From Faeciplasma sp900553675 (lineage in GTDB: Bacteria; Bacillota; Clostridia; Oscillospirales; Ruminococcaceae), in NCBI GenBank assembly GCA_958428235.1, contig CAUAFG010000015.1, forward strand, positions 10,930 through 74,929: a DNA stretch of 64,000 nt, written 5' to 3'. Positions 34,076 through 42,710 of the stretch are shown in pieces (position 1 is the stretch's first letter; the number at the start of each line of letters is the position of its first letter). A program made the translations under genes and the position numbers. The notes beneath the pieces were generated by a model. The model did not search any database. It was not told the origin of the DNA and saw only the letters and a list, made by a program, of their open reading frames with translations.

Positions 34076-36058
34076 ATGAAGCACGCTTTGTCGCTTACTG
34101 CTTTCGGAACGGTAATCGGTTTGCTTTTCTGCTTCTATGCTCTGCCGAAGTACAAAATATTATTTATTGCCGTCGCTCTTTGCACCGGTATCGCCGCGCT
34201 TGTGATTTATCTTCTGGATCATAAAAGCCGTGCCGAAGCTGCAATGGCGGCGGTCGTTTTTATATCGGTGGCTGTCGCCGGAATATACAATGTCTTATAC
34301 ACCCATATGCGGGTTGACGCTGTAAAGGAGCTTGTCGGTAAGAACGTTCAGGTATCGGGAACGGTTGTTGATGTATACGGCGAGGGCTACTGCCGGATAA
34401 CGCTATCAGGTAAAATAAATGACGTTAAGTGCCGGATGAGATTTTACAATCCCGAGCCGATAGAGTACGGCTCCGAGGTTACGCTGAACGCGCTGATAAG
34501 TGAGATAACCGACTTGGAAGACATTCTCTACAGCTATCCGGACAGACGGTATGTGAATCTCGATAGCGTCCGTGTGCAGAAGGTTGAGGATGCAAAGGGT
34601 CTTGCAAGGGCGTTTGCCGGAATCAGGATATACAGCCGGAACGTTTCGCAAAGGCTGATTTCGGTCTGCGGAAAAGAAAGCGGCGGAATACTTGCAGCAA
34701 TGCTCTGCGGAAATACATCCTTTGTCGATAGAGACATACGGACGGATATGTCCAGAGCCGGAGTGGGTCATGTTCTGGCGGTTTCGGGGCTTCACGTTTC
34801 GGTGATAGCCGGATTTATCGCCATCATTATGAAAAGATTCGGCAGGATAGTATCATTTATTTGCAGCGAAACCATCATGGTGCTTTTCGTTATCTTTTCG
34901 GGCGCGAAGATATCCTCAATACGCGCGCTAATTATGATGAGCGTTCTTCTGTTTTCCAATCTGCTTTTGCAGGAGTATTCCGGCAAGGAATCTATTGCTC
35001 TGTGCATAATGATTATGTCGGTGACTAATCCGTATATAGTTGCAAGTCCGTCGTTTATACTGTCGGTAAGCGGAGTGTTCGGTGCGGGGACTGCTGCAAG
35101 CGCCGTTATCGACAGCTACAGAATCAAGAGCAAGCTTTTACAAGCAATTACCGTTTCGGCTTGTGCGGCGGCGTGTACTCTTCCGGCTGTCGTCTGCTTT
35201 TTCGCAGAGGTTTCGCTGGTTTCGGTGGCTGCAAATCTTTTGCTGCTACCCCTTTGCTCGGCTGCGCTTTGTCTTTCGATGATATTTGCGGTGTTGGGAT
35301 GTCCTGCCGTCCTTGAAATCATTGTAATTATTGCTGCAAAGCTGATTGAGATTGTTACAAAGGTCAGCGGGATAATAAGCTCGCTTAATATATCGTGGAT
35401 AGGCGTTAAATGCAAATGGATAACGGTTATACTTGTTTTGCTTGGCGTTGTGGTTGTAGTTATCTATTTATTCAGCAGAAGCGTCAAGTCGACAACGAAG
35501 GCTGCTATCGCGGCATATTTCGCCGCCATTGCGGTATTGATATGCACAGCGGCGGTTGAAAATCATCTGGTATACATGAACATCGAGACAAAGAACGGCG
35601 GGTTTGTCTGCACCGTTTCAAAGGGCGAAAGCTCGGCTATGATAGTCTCGGACGAGGGGCTGTTTTATACATATACTGACAGCATTAGCAAGGAGGACTT
35701 ATCCGGCACAGAGCTTGCAATAATCCTGAAAGACAGTGAGAACGGCAGTGTTATTATGAAGCAGATGGACTCGGATGGGCAGAGCTATGCTCTGTCACGC
35801 TGCGACGATACAGGCATAGACGTTTCGGTGTTCGGAATCGAAATAAAAGCTTCGCCCGCAGCGGCGGAGATTGTCCACGGCGGCGGGCGGATTTACATAG
35901 CATCGAGAGAAAATAACAGCGATGCTGATGTTTCTATATCTGTGTTTGATGGAGTCAGCGTTATAAATGATGAGGATGGAGTTTGGATTGTTGAGGGTGA
36001 GTTGGAGAGAGAGTTTAGGCTTAAGGCGAGGCGTGGAGCGAATTATTTTGATTCCTGA
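34076..36058 (+). CDS. comEC: ComEC/Rec2 family DNA-uptake channel, C-terminus degenerate
   Basis: 660 residues. Two N-terminal membrane segments and an OB-like DUF4131 part (85-160) are followed by the Competence domain with about eight segments; DMSRAGVGHVLAVSGLHVSV and SGAKISSIRALIMMS are diagnostic. ComEC carries incoming single-stranded DNA across the membrane. The last 155 residues occupy the place of the usual metallo-beta-lactamase nuclease domain, but no HxHxDH motif is present. AGGGG precedes the ATG. No other competence gene is nearby. Confidence 0.88.
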   Translation: MKHALSLTAFGTVIGLLFCFYALPKYKILFIAVALCTGIAALVIYLLDHKSRAEAAMAAVVFISVAVAGIYNVLYTHMRVDAVKELVGKNVQVSGTVVDVYGEGYCRITLSGKINDVKCRMRFYNPEPIEYGSEVTLNALISEITDLEDILYSYPDRRYVNLDSVRVQKVEDAKGLARAFAGIRIYSRNVSQRLISVCGKESGGILAAMLCGNTSFVDRDIRTDMSRAGVGHVLAVSGLHVSVIAGFIAIIMKRFGRIVSFICSETIMVLFVIFSGAKISSIRALIMMSVLLFSNLLLQEYSGKESIALCIMIMSVTNPYIVASPSFILSVSGVFGAGTAASAVIDSYRIKSKLLQAITVSACAAACTLPAVVCFFAEVSLVSVAANLLLLPLCSAALCLSMIFAVLGCPAVLEIIVIIAAKLIEIVTKVSGIISSLNISWIGVKCKWITVILVLLGVVVVVIYLFSRSVKSTTKAAIAAYFAAIAVLICTAAVENHLVYMNIETKNGGFVCTVSKGESSAMIVSDEGLFYTYTDSISKEDLSGTELAIILKDSENGSVIMKQMDSDGQSYALSRCDDTGIDVSVFGIEIKASPAAAEIVHGGGRIYIASRENNSDADVSISVFDGVSVINDEDGVWIVEGELEREFRLKARRGANYFDS

Positions 36059-36093
36059 TTTGTTGGATTTTGCCAAATTAATCTGGGCTTTTC

Positions 36094-37041
36094 TCATTCT
36101 ATGAGATCAAACAACGTAAGTTGGTCTTCCTTAAGTGATGTCAGCTTACGTTCCTTTATTACGTCGTCAGGACCAATCTCGCCGAAGAGAAGCGGAGATA
36201 AAGGATTATGCGCCTGAGTATTTTTCACCACTGTATTATAGCTATAATTGGCATAACAATATAGGCAGCCGTTTTTACAGGTGTTATATGTTCCTATATC
36301 GACGCTGGAAATACAGCCGCATTCCGGTCGCTGATTACGGTCTTTTCCTACAGACAGCTTGAATTTACCTATACGTTCAAAACGCTCTTTGTCGATACAG
36401 CTGGCATGAGCTATTCCAAGTTTATCAAGGTCAATAGCTTCAGAGCAGGTGTCGATATAGAATCCGTACTCTTTTGCTATTTCGGAAAACCTTTGCATCA
36501 GCTCGATTTGCTGCCCTTTTGTCTCCGGATGGATTTTCAGCGATTGAGTGTTTCTTGCTGTATTGCGATAGATGTCAAGAAAGCTCACGGTACATTTTTC
36601 CGTATAGTCGCCCAGCCTTGCCGCCAGTGCTCTGAAATATTTGCAATGGTATTCCATTGTATATTTATCATTAAAGAAGATTGGATCATATCGCCAGACA
36701 ACCTTTTCTCTTCCGATGGATTTGGACAATTGTTGGAACGCCGGAATCAGTATATTGTTCTTAGACGGAATATTCGGCTCTGCGTCCTTATCATAAGCGG
36801 TTAATGTGAACTGAAAGTAGTAATTATATCTTTCAAGTTCGGACAGACGGTTCAGCATGGGTACCGGATTTTTCGTCCAAAAAACAATTCCATCAACGAT
36901 ATCGGGTGACAGACTTATTCTGCTAACCTGATGAATATTCATCGGATTTCTTACCAGAACATACTCTTCATTTAGTCTGTTGAAAAACCAGTCTGAATAA
37001 TATGTTGGGATGTCGGTTCTTCTGCTGGCGCTTATTATCAT
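36094..37041 (-). CDS. DUF1848 protein, probable Fe-S/radical SAM-like enzyme
   Basis: 315 residues. It begins MIISASRRTDIPTYYSDWF and has VFWTKNPVPM and VWRYDPIFF, the signature of DUF1848. The C-terminal cysteine cluster (CGCISSVDIGTYNTCKNGCLYCYANYS, read in two parts: CGCISS and CKNGCLYCYAN) has the spacing of an iron-sulfur site. The reaction is unknown; members are often placed near DNA repair or photolyase-like genes elsewhere. The ATG at 37041 has AAGGAG upstream; a longer frame to 37077 does not. Confidence 0.8.
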   Translation of the reverse strand: MIISASRRTDIPTYYSDWFFNRLNEEYVLVRNPMNIHQVSRISLSPDIVDGIVFWTKNPVPMLNRLSELERYNYYFQFTLTAYDKDAEPNIPSKNNILIPAFQQLSKSIGREKVVWRYDPIFFNDKYTMEYHCKYFRALAARLGDYTEKCTVSFLDIYRNTARNTQSLKIHPETKGQQIELMQRFSEIAKEYGFYIDTCSEAIDLDKLGIAHASCIDKERFERIGKFKLSVGKDRNQRPECGCISSVDIGTYNTCKNGCLYCYANYSYNTVVKNTQAHNPLSPLLFGEIGPDDVIKERKLTSLKEDQLTLFDLIE

Positions 37042-37228
37042 TCTTCCAGTCTCCTTAATATAACGCCTTTGTGGCATGGTCTGAAACTTTTTTCTAATTT
37101 GGAACGGAACTAAGGCTGATTACAAAATTACACCTCAGTATCACTCTTTCAGACATTGTTTACAATAATACATTATACACCATAATCCCATGTTCTTCAA
37201 CCTTTCAAGATAGAAAAAACACTTAACC

Positions 37229-37276
37229 TTCTGCCAAAAGCTCATCTATATCTTCAGGCATATATCAAAAATGAAA
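37229..37276 (-). pseudogene. Relic of a glutamine amidotransferase 3' end
   Basis: About 48 bases nearly identical to 61749-61796, which encodes the C-terminal residues YMPEDIDELLAEG of the amidotransferase at 61707-62648. Identical from GCCAAAAGCTCATC through to ATATC, then one substitution. In this copy the frame is closed by stops on both sides. It is a trace of a former gene copy or element insertion. Confidence 0.8.
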
Positions 37277-37296
37277 AGATAATATACATATAATAT

Positions 37297-37359
37297 GAGC
37301 GAATATTCCCCAAGTGCTTGATTTTTCGCTCATTTTATGATATAATATAGGCGAATATT
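37297..37359 (+). promoter_or_regulatory. Promoter and repeat elements of the fic gene
   Basis: TTGATT (37318), 17 bases, TATAAT (37341). GCGAATATT occurs at 37299 and again at 37351, and GAGCGAA / TTCGCTC form an inverted pair around the -35. The Fic protein has a C-terminal HTH and may bind here. Confidence 0.5.
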
Positions 37360-37376
37360 ATAAAGTGGGTGATTAT

Positions 37377-38429
37377 ATGAGATCATTTGATTATACAAAT
37401 CTGAAGTCAAAGCATTGGGATAATGAAATACTCGGTCTGGTCGCGCAGATACATGAATTCAAAGGCAGACATGAGATTTATATACAGCAGAAGCCGGCAG
37501 AGCTTGAGCGACTTGTTGAGATTGCAAAAATACAAAGCACTGAGGCATCTAATGAAATTGAGGGAATCCGCACCACGAATACCCGCTTAAAGCAGCTTTG
37601 TGCCGATAAGACAACTCCCCGCAACCGTGATGAAAATGAACTTATGGGGTACCGTGACGTTTTGAATACTATTCATGAGAATTATGAATATATCCCGATT
37701 CGTCCCGGATACATCCTTCAGCTGCACCGCGATCTTTATAAGTATTCCGAAAGAGGAATCGGTGGCAGGTTTAAAAATACGCAAAATCATATCAGCGTCA
37801 CCGATGCAAACGGAAACAGCTTTGTGCTCTTCACTCCCCTACCGCCGTATGAAACTGCGGAAGCGATTGAAAAAATATGCGATAGTTACAACCGCATTAT
37901 CGACTCTCAGGAAATCGATCCGCTGATTTTAATTCCGGCATTTATACATGATTTTTTGTGCATTCATCCGTTCAATGATGGCAACGGTCGTATGAGCAGG
38001 CTACTAACCACTCTCTTATTATACCGAAACGGTTATTTGGTTGGAAAATATATATCTTTAGAAAGTAAGATTGCCAAAAACAAGAGTCTGTATTATGAAG
38101 CTCTCGTGGAATGCCAGAAGGGCTGGCATGAAGGAGCAGAGGATATATCCCCGTTCATAAAATACCTTTTGAGTACTATTCTGTCGGCATACCGGGATTT
38201 TGAAAATCGGGTGAGCTTGATATCAACAAAACTTTCCACAGTCGAAATGGTAAGACGTGCTGCATATGAAAAGATAGGAAAGTTCACTAAGAACGACATT
38301 ATGGAGCTTTGTCCATCTATCAGCAAAACATCCATTGAAAATGCACTTAAAAAGCTTGTCGAAAGTGGCGCTTTGATTCGTCACGGAAAAGGCAAATCTA
38401 CATTCTATACAAGAAGTGATATTGATTAG
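37377..38429 (+). CDS. Fic family AMP-transferase with HTH
   Basis: 350 residues. The Fic motif is intact: HPFNDGNGRMSRL, with catalytic His. An N-terminal inhibitory helix motif STEASNEIEGI (class II Fic, S/TxxxEG) precedes it. The flap LFTPLPPYET is present. The last 70 residues form a winged helix (FTKNDIMELCPSISKTSIENALKKL). Such proteins transfer AMP to target proteins and are held inactive by their own helix. It stands alone with no separate antitoxin gene. The ATG at 37377 is chosen over a GTG at 37365. Confidence 0.93.
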   Translation: MRSFDYTNLKSKHWDNEILGLVAQIHEFKGRHEIYIQQKPAELERLVEIAKIQSTEASNEIEGIRTTNTRLKQLCADKTTPRNRDENELMGYRDVLNTIHENYEYIPIRPGYILQLHRDLYKYSERGIGGRFKNTQNHISVTDANGNSFVLFTPLPPYETAEAIEKICDSYNRIIDSQEIDPLILIPAFIHDFLCIHPFNDGNGRMSRLLTTLLLYRNGYLVGKYISLESKIAKNKSLYYEALVECQKGWHEGAEDISPFIKYLLSTILSAYRDFENRVSLISTKLSTVEMVRRAAYEKIGKFTKNDIMELCPSISKTSIENALKKLVESGALIRHGKGKSTFYTRSDID

Positions 38430-38453
38430 TCAAGGCTAAATTTATTACAGTCC

Positions 38454-38486
38454 AATGCCCGTCTAAGATATTATTAGATGGGCATT
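38454..38486 (+). terminator. Terminator of fic
   Basis: AATGCCCGTCTAA / TTAGATGGGCATT, 13 pairs with one G-U, 7-base loop, then TTCT. Confidence 0.75.
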
Positions 38487-38607
38487 TTCTATATATTCTA
38501 TGAGCTGTATTAACTATTTGATTTGGCAAAAATAAATGCGAACTCTTCTCCCCGATTGAGATACAAACTCATGTCTAACGTGATCTTGCTAATCCATCAA
38601 CACCATC

Positions 38608-39651
38608 TCATCCATTAACAAACTCCGCAAACTCCGAAATAATCTCACTCGGAAAATCAGCCGCATTGTATATCGCCGACGGTTCGGAGGTATCAATCTT
38701 ATATCCAAAGTGGCTTATGTCGTCATACACGCTGATGGTGACATTCACGGAATCTGAGAAAAGCTCTTTCCACATATCAATATCAGCGTCAAAGAGCTGT
38801 TTATCAAACTTGCTGTTAATAATCAGCGTTTTAACATTGGATTCTGAGATATCTTCCGCGATGTTGAGCTGATTATAGGTCGCCCAGTAATAATCGCTCG
38901 CGCTGTAATACCAATAGCCTTTTGCTGAAGAAGCCGTTGCGCTTTTTGCAGCTTCTGCATACTTAAGATAGGAATCTTTATTGTCGGGATCGAGCGCCGA
39001 GAACTGGTCGCAGGCGATATCCGCAAGATGTCTGGCGGAGCTGTTGAAAAGAATTATGCCGTCAATGCCCTCATTAGTTGTGGCAAGCTCGGCTGCAATC
39101 TGTCCGCCAAGGCTGTGTCCAAGCAAATACAGACTTGAGATGTTCTGCGACTTCAAATATTCGATGGCGGCGTTGCAGTCGTAAAGATATTCCTCGACGA
39201 TGCCGGATTTAACGTCAAATTCGGAGGCATAGGCGAATGTTCTCTTGTCCACTCGCAGAGAGTTAATGCCGCTTTGAGCAAGGCACTGCGCGATATCTTC
39301 AAACGGCTTAAGGACACCTACCGATTCGTTATAATCACTCGGGCCTGAACCTGCAATCAGGAGTACGGCGGGATGCGGTTTTCCGTCGTTGATATAGGTG
39401 TATACAGCGTTCAGCTTATAGCCATCGCTTTCCAGAGTGAAGCTCTCTTCAACAATGCTGCTGTCGGGGGTTTCTTTGCTTGGCTCGTCTGACTCTTCAT
39501 TGGCGGACGTGTCAGTTGATGAGCCCGAAATCGCTTCATCGGTATCACCTACATTTCCGGAGTCCGCTACATTGGGCTTTTGGGCGTTACATCCCGAAAG
39601 AGCTAATAAGCATATAGTCAGACAAAGTAAGGCTTTAACTATGTGTTTCAT
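38608..39651 (-). CDS. Alpha/beta hydrolase lipoprotein
   Basis: 347 residues. Lipoprotein signal with lipobox LSGC (Cys at about 21), a Ser/Thr/Glu-rich spacer to about residue 65, then an alpha/beta hydrolase domain: LLIAGSGPSDYNES, nucleophile Ser in LLGHSLGGQIAAE, Asp in INSKFDKQLFDADID and His in DDISHFGY. It acts outside the membrane on an ester or amide; substrate unknown. GAGGTAAG precedes the ATG. It is the second gene after the MerR regulator, 11 bases downstream. Confidence 0.9.
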   Translation of the reverse strand: MKHIVKALLCLTICLLALSGCNAQKPNVADSGNVGDTDEAISGSSTDTSANEESDEPSKETPDSSIVEESFTLESDGYKLNAVYTYINDGKPHPAVLLIAGSGPSDYNESVGVLKPFEDIAQCLAQSGINSLRVDKRTFAYASEFDVKSGIVEEYLYDCNAAIEYLKSQNISSLYLLGHSLGGQIAAELATTNEGIDGIILFNSSARHLADIACDQFSALDPDNKDSYLKYAEAAKSATASSAKGYWYYSASDYYWATYNQLNIAEDISESNVKTLIINSKFDKQLFDADIDMWKELFSDSVNVTISVYDDISHFGYKIDTSEPSAIYNAADFPSEIISEFAEFVNG

Positions 39652-39662
39652 TTTTACTTACC

Positions 39663-40373
39663 TCACCTCGCGTTTGTATCATAATAGTCGAACCAAAGTC
39701 CATCAATCTTTCCGCTATAAAAGACGAATTTGATTCGCAGACCCAGCTTTGAAAATCTGATGTAGCTATAGATTATATTCGGGTGATTTTCATCGGCAAC
39801 TGATTTTTCAACCGAAACAAGCTCGCCGATGGGCGCAAGAGTGTCTTTTCGCACCGCTTGATATGCGCTTTTTGGCAGATACTCTGCCAAGCGGGGGCTT
39901 AAATGCTCGTAGAGAATATCGTCGTTTCCGCTCAGGATTGCTTCGGTGCAGATGCGCGCAATCTCAAACTCCTTGACCTTCTCGGCTCCTGCTTCGGAAG
40001 CGTGCTGCCAATCATCCTTGAAAATGTTTTTGCCCGACTCCAGCGCAGATAACGCTTCATTTAGAAGATTAATCTCGCGTATGCGGGTGTCAATTGACGC
40101 AAGGATTTCTGCTCGTTTTTCAAGTACAGCGTCCCTAAGGTTTCCTCCCAGATTTTGCAGTTCCGCAATCGATTTGATTGACAGCCCAAGTGTGCGCAGA
40201 ACAAGGACGTTTCTGATATGAGATACTTGGTCCTCGGTATACTTCCGGCGGGATGAGATTCCGGCTGTCGTGCTGGATATAATCCCTTTTGCCTCATAAA
40301 ATCGGAGTGTTCTTGACGTGGTACCGAGCATATTGCAGACCTCGGTTATATCGTAATATTGCTTTTGCTCCAT
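39663..40373 (-). CDS. MerR family transcriptional regulator
   Basis: 236 residues. N-terminal MerR winged helix (YYDITEVCNMLGTTSRTLRFYEAKGIIS), a dimer helix (about 75-110), and a 110-residue C-terminal ligand domain. No metal-binding Cys cluster is seen, so a small organic ligand is more likely than a metal. It lies first in the operon with the hydrolase and its promoter has the 19-base spacer expected for MerR control. Confidence 0.88.
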   Translation of the reverse strand: MEQKQYYDITEVCNMLGTTSRTLRFYEAKGIISSTTAGISSRRKYTEDQVSHIRNVLVLRTLGLSIKSIAELQNLGGNLRDAVLEKRAEILASIDTRIREINLLNEALSALESGKNIFKDDWQHASEAGAEKVKEFEIARICTEAILSGNDDILYEHLSPRLAEYLPKSAYQAVRKDTLAPIGELVSVEKSVADENHPNIIYSYIRFSKLGLRIKFVFYSGKIDGLWFDYYDTNAR

Positions 40374-40409
40374 GGGCTTGCCTCCCCTATCTCGTCTTAG
40401 TTTATCTTT

Positions 40410-40440
40410 ATTATACTACTTGACGTTGCGTCAATGTCAA
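40410..40440 (-). promoter_or_regulatory. MerR-type promoter with 19-base spacer and operator
   Basis: Minus-strand TTGACA (40440-40435) and TATAAT (40415-40410) are separated by 19 bases instead of 17. The spacer contains the palindrome TTGACGCAACGTCAA. MerR activators twist such over-long promoters into working shape. Confidence 0.8.
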
Positions 40441-40524
40441 GGGGATTCTAAAAATGTCTATTGATTTGCATTTTTGTGATTTGTCGCGGCGGTATTACGG
40501 CGTGACAGAAATGTATATAAATAT

Positions 40525-40563
40525 GGCGAATTTTCGGGGATGATGAATCTCCGAAAATTCGCC
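40525..40563. terminator. Strong hairpin downstream of the first Spo0A-C gene
   Basis: 13-base perfect inverted repeat (GGCGAATTTTCGG / CCGAAAATTCGCC) extendable by three pairs; loop about 7-13 bases. It separates the Spo0A-C gene from the MerR promoter. Confidence 0.65.
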
Positions 40564-40642
40564 TTGTGGTTTTATAGTAGGATTCTTTGAGCTATTGATT
40601 TAATGATTTTGCCACGTTTGTCCTATATAAATTTATATTACT

Positions 40643-41038
40643 TTACATAGAGACAACAGCACTTGCTGCTTCACTTGTCAGCCAATACGAGATTGTAGCT
40701 ATGAACTCGCCGTTAGTCGGCTTGCCCTTGGCTTCGTTTATTGTAAAGCCAAACATCTTGTCAATTAGTTTTAAGTCACCGCGAGTAAAGCAGATTCCGA
40801 CTGCGTGTCTTATCGACCTTTCTACGCACTGAGAGGTGGTTCCGTACTGATGCGCCACTGCCGGATAAATGTCCTGAGTTATTTTTATACGGCTGTTGGT
40901 CCGCATAAGAGAAGAGTATATATTAACTGCCGAGCAGAGGTATCTGTGTCCGCTCAGACTAAGAGGGATTCCGAGCTTTATAAGAAGTGGTGAAACTATC
41001 AGTGAATTATTGTTTGGTATAATCTCTTGTAACGACAT
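40643..41038 (-). CDS. Stand-alone Spo0A C-terminal DNA-binding domain protein, copy 1
   Basis: 131 residues that match only the effector domain of Spo0A: LIKLGIPLSLSGHRYLCSAV, then ITQDIYPAVAHQYGTTSQ, CVERSIRHAVGICFTRGD and FGFTINEAKGKPTNGEFIA. The receiver domain is missing, so it cannot be controlled by phosphorylation in the normal way. It may bind 0A boxes constitutively or compete with Spo0A. It differs from copy 2 by three residues (Asn10, Lys21, Arg46 here). The promoter carries a TGTCGAA box. GGGGCGAC precedes the ATG. Confidence 0.85.
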   Translation of the reverse strand: MSLQEIIPNNNSLIVSPLLIKLGIPLSLSGHRYLCSAVNIYSSLMRTNSRIKITQDIYPAVAHQYGTTSQCVERSIRHAVGICFTRGDLKLIDKMFGFTINEAKGKPTNGEFIATISYWLTSEAASAVVSM

Positions 41039-41081
41039 TTAAGTCGCCCCTTTCATTGCAGATGATGTATTTTATGTTGAG

Positions 41082-41115
41082 ATTATAGCATAATTTGTAG
41101 AATAATGGTGTCGAA
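41082..41115 (-). promoter_or_regulatory. Promoter with 0A-like box, copy 1
   Basis: -10 TATAAT (minus, 41087-41082). No consensus -35; instead TGTCGAA (plus, 41109-41115) overlaps the -35 place. Spo0A-activated sigma-A promoters in Bacillus have this layout. Confidence 0.55.
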
Positions 41116-41230
41116 TTTTCAAGAAATATGGTAGAAAATTTGACTAAATTTTGCTGATTAATTGTGCAATTTGACAAAAGTATGCTTGACGTAGGAAGTT
41201 CATAAGAAAGCGAGGGATTGAGTCCTACGT

Positions 41231-41437
41231 TCAGCTGTCTTTGCGCGCGGCAATGAAGGCGTCGATATCGTCAATTATATACGCTCTGCCAGTCGTATGC
41301 AAAACATCATAGCAGACTCCAAGATAATCAAGAACACCATATTTTTTAAAAAGATTCATTGCTTCGCGCCCTGTTAATTTTTTCTCGGCGCGATAAGCTT
41401 CAAAGCAGAAAGCTTTAAATTCAAGAGTTTTACTCAT
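41231..41437 (-). CDS. DUF3791 small protein
   Basis: 68 residues: LEFKAFCFEAYRAEKKLTG, MNLFKKYGVLDYL, VLHTTGRAYIIDDIDAFI. This is the DUF3791 pattern, the common partner of DUF3990. The ATG at 41437 has GGAGG upstream; a longer frame covers the neighbouring gene and is rejected. It is the third gene of the degraded DUF3990 locus, 1 base after its neighbour. Confidence 0.75.
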   Translation of the reverse strand: MSKTLEFKAFCFEAYRAEKKLTGREAMNLFKKYGVLDYLGVCYDVLHTTGRAYIIDDIDAFIAARKDS

Positions 41438-41438
41438 A

Positions 41439-41672
41439 TTATACCTCCGGCAAAACCAGTCTGCCCTCTCGCTCCTCATTGAAAAGCTGTGCAAGTAACA
41501 GTGAACTGTATTGCCAAACCTTTGTTTCCTCTTTTTCAAGATAGGAATATAATTTTGAGCCGGTGAATCTTTCGAGTGCAGCATCTTCAGACCAGCCGTT
41601 CATTTCCATAATTTTTTCGACTGTATGAGCAGTGATGCTGTATAGAAGCGTTTCATAGCTGCGGTCATTCAT
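41439..41672 (-). CDS. Small protein of the DUF3990 locus
   Basis: 77 residues, acidic, probably helical (TVEKIMEMNGWSEDAALERF, KLYSYLEKEETKVWQYSS). It looks like a distant DUF3791-type protein. GGAGGAAAT lies inside the end of the DUF3990 frame, and the ATG follows its stop by one base. It may be the antitoxin or a cofactor of the locus. Confidence 0.65.
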   Translation of the reverse strand: MNDRSYETLLYSITAHTVEKIMEMNGWSEDAALERFTGSKLYSYLEKEETKVWQYSSLLLAQLFNEEREGRLVLPEV

Positions 41673-41673
41673 T

Positions 41674-42153
41674 TTATATTTCCTCCGTGCAGATGTATTT
41701 TAAGAATTCAAGTGATTTTACCGTATGAAATAAGATTTGGTCGCAGAGCGATTCGGTCTTTAACTGCTTTAGTGCATTTTCTCTGTCAATATCTCCATTT
41801 TCATATTCAACAACAACGCGGTAAACCCTATCATCAGCAACAGGACCAATCACAATATCATACTCCCCTGTCGGTTTTCCATTCCTATTATTGCAAATAA
41901 AATCAAGCCATTTTTCATCTGCTTTTTCAAAGCTAATCAATGTCAATTCTGCTTTTGCTCTTTCAATATCCAACTAGTATTGATTGATACATCTGTAATT
42001 GACATTATTCCTGTAAGCAACCTTTATAGCCCAGCTTCTAGCCTGCTGTTTGCTGGTTGTTACGTAAAATCCGCTGCCAAAATTAAGAGGACGATTTGCC
42101 TCTAAAATCTTCGGAGCATCCACTATTGTGTCACTTCCATGATAGCAAATCAT
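41674..42153 (-). pseudogene. DUF3990 gene broken by an in-frame stop
   Basis: From the ATG at 42153 the frame gives CYHGSDTIVDAPKILEANRP and NFGSGFYVTTSKQQARSWA, the DUF3990 N-terminus with the usual YHGS. It meets TAG at 41976-41974 after 59 codons, and continues in the same frame with EKADEKWLDFICNNRNGKP and YDIVIGPVADDRVYR to a stop at 41674. The C-terminal part is well preserved, so the stop looks recent. The flanking small genes are intact. A TTG restart right after the stop is possible but would drop the first motif. Confidence 0.8.
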
Positions 42154-42565
42154 ATTTCCGCCCCCATTAACAGTCCATAATATATGTTCTACTCAGTAGC
42201 ATAATCTATTATTGATAAGAAACAACTTATCTCATACTGTTATTATATACTACATTTTAAATGCTGTCAACTTTGCTGTCGTATATAAAACCGATAAATT
42301 ATATACTTTGTTTACATAACACTATATATCAGAGAAACGTTGCGCCTTTGCTACTCTTTCGTTTAAGATGGTAAGCATTCTGATATCCGAATGTAACAGT
42401 TTGATAAGTATACTTTTTTGTTCATCAATAACACAATAATAGGTGCAGTAACAATATAGCTCGACAGTGAAGCGTATCTTTGACATTTATGCAACAGTAT
42501 TTTATAGGCATTTGACATTTTTTCCGATATAATTTCTTGTTAAATGTCATTTTTTCGCAAAAAGA
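42154..42565. other. AT-rich intergenic region upstream of the broken DUF3990 gene
   Basis: No gene is supported. An inverted repeat TGACATTT (42513-42520) / AAATGTCA (42542-42549) is followed by TTTTTT and may be a weak terminator on the plus strand. Confidence 0.3.
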
Positions 42566-42593
42566 AACCGGAGTGCTGTATAAGCCTCCGGTT
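42566..42593 (-). terminator. Terminator downstream of Spo0A-C copy 2
   Basis: AACCGGAG / CTCCGGTT with a 12-base loop; on the minus strand it is followed by TCTTTTTG. Confidence 0.6.
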
Positions 42594-42710
42594 ATTAATA
42601 ACACTGTATGCCGCTTTGTAGGTATTTTGCTATCAATACTATAAAGATTTCACTTCTGATTCGTCATACGATTGTTGAACAGTTACGCTTTCTGTCAAGT
42701 ATCCGTTGCT

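Larger units (their letters stand above)
40641..41141 (-). repeat. Direct repeat copy 1 (Spo0A-C gene plus promoter)
   Basis: About 500 bases matching 42709-43208 with scattered single differences and one small indel near 41060. It covers the whole gene and 100 bases upstream, ending at the shared TAGAAAATTT. Confidence 0.9.

Noticed and set aside
42512..42533. TTGACA followed by TATAAT upstream of Spo0A-C copy 2, plus strand
   Set aside because: The spacer is only 10 bases, too short for a sigma-A promoter, and no gene follows.
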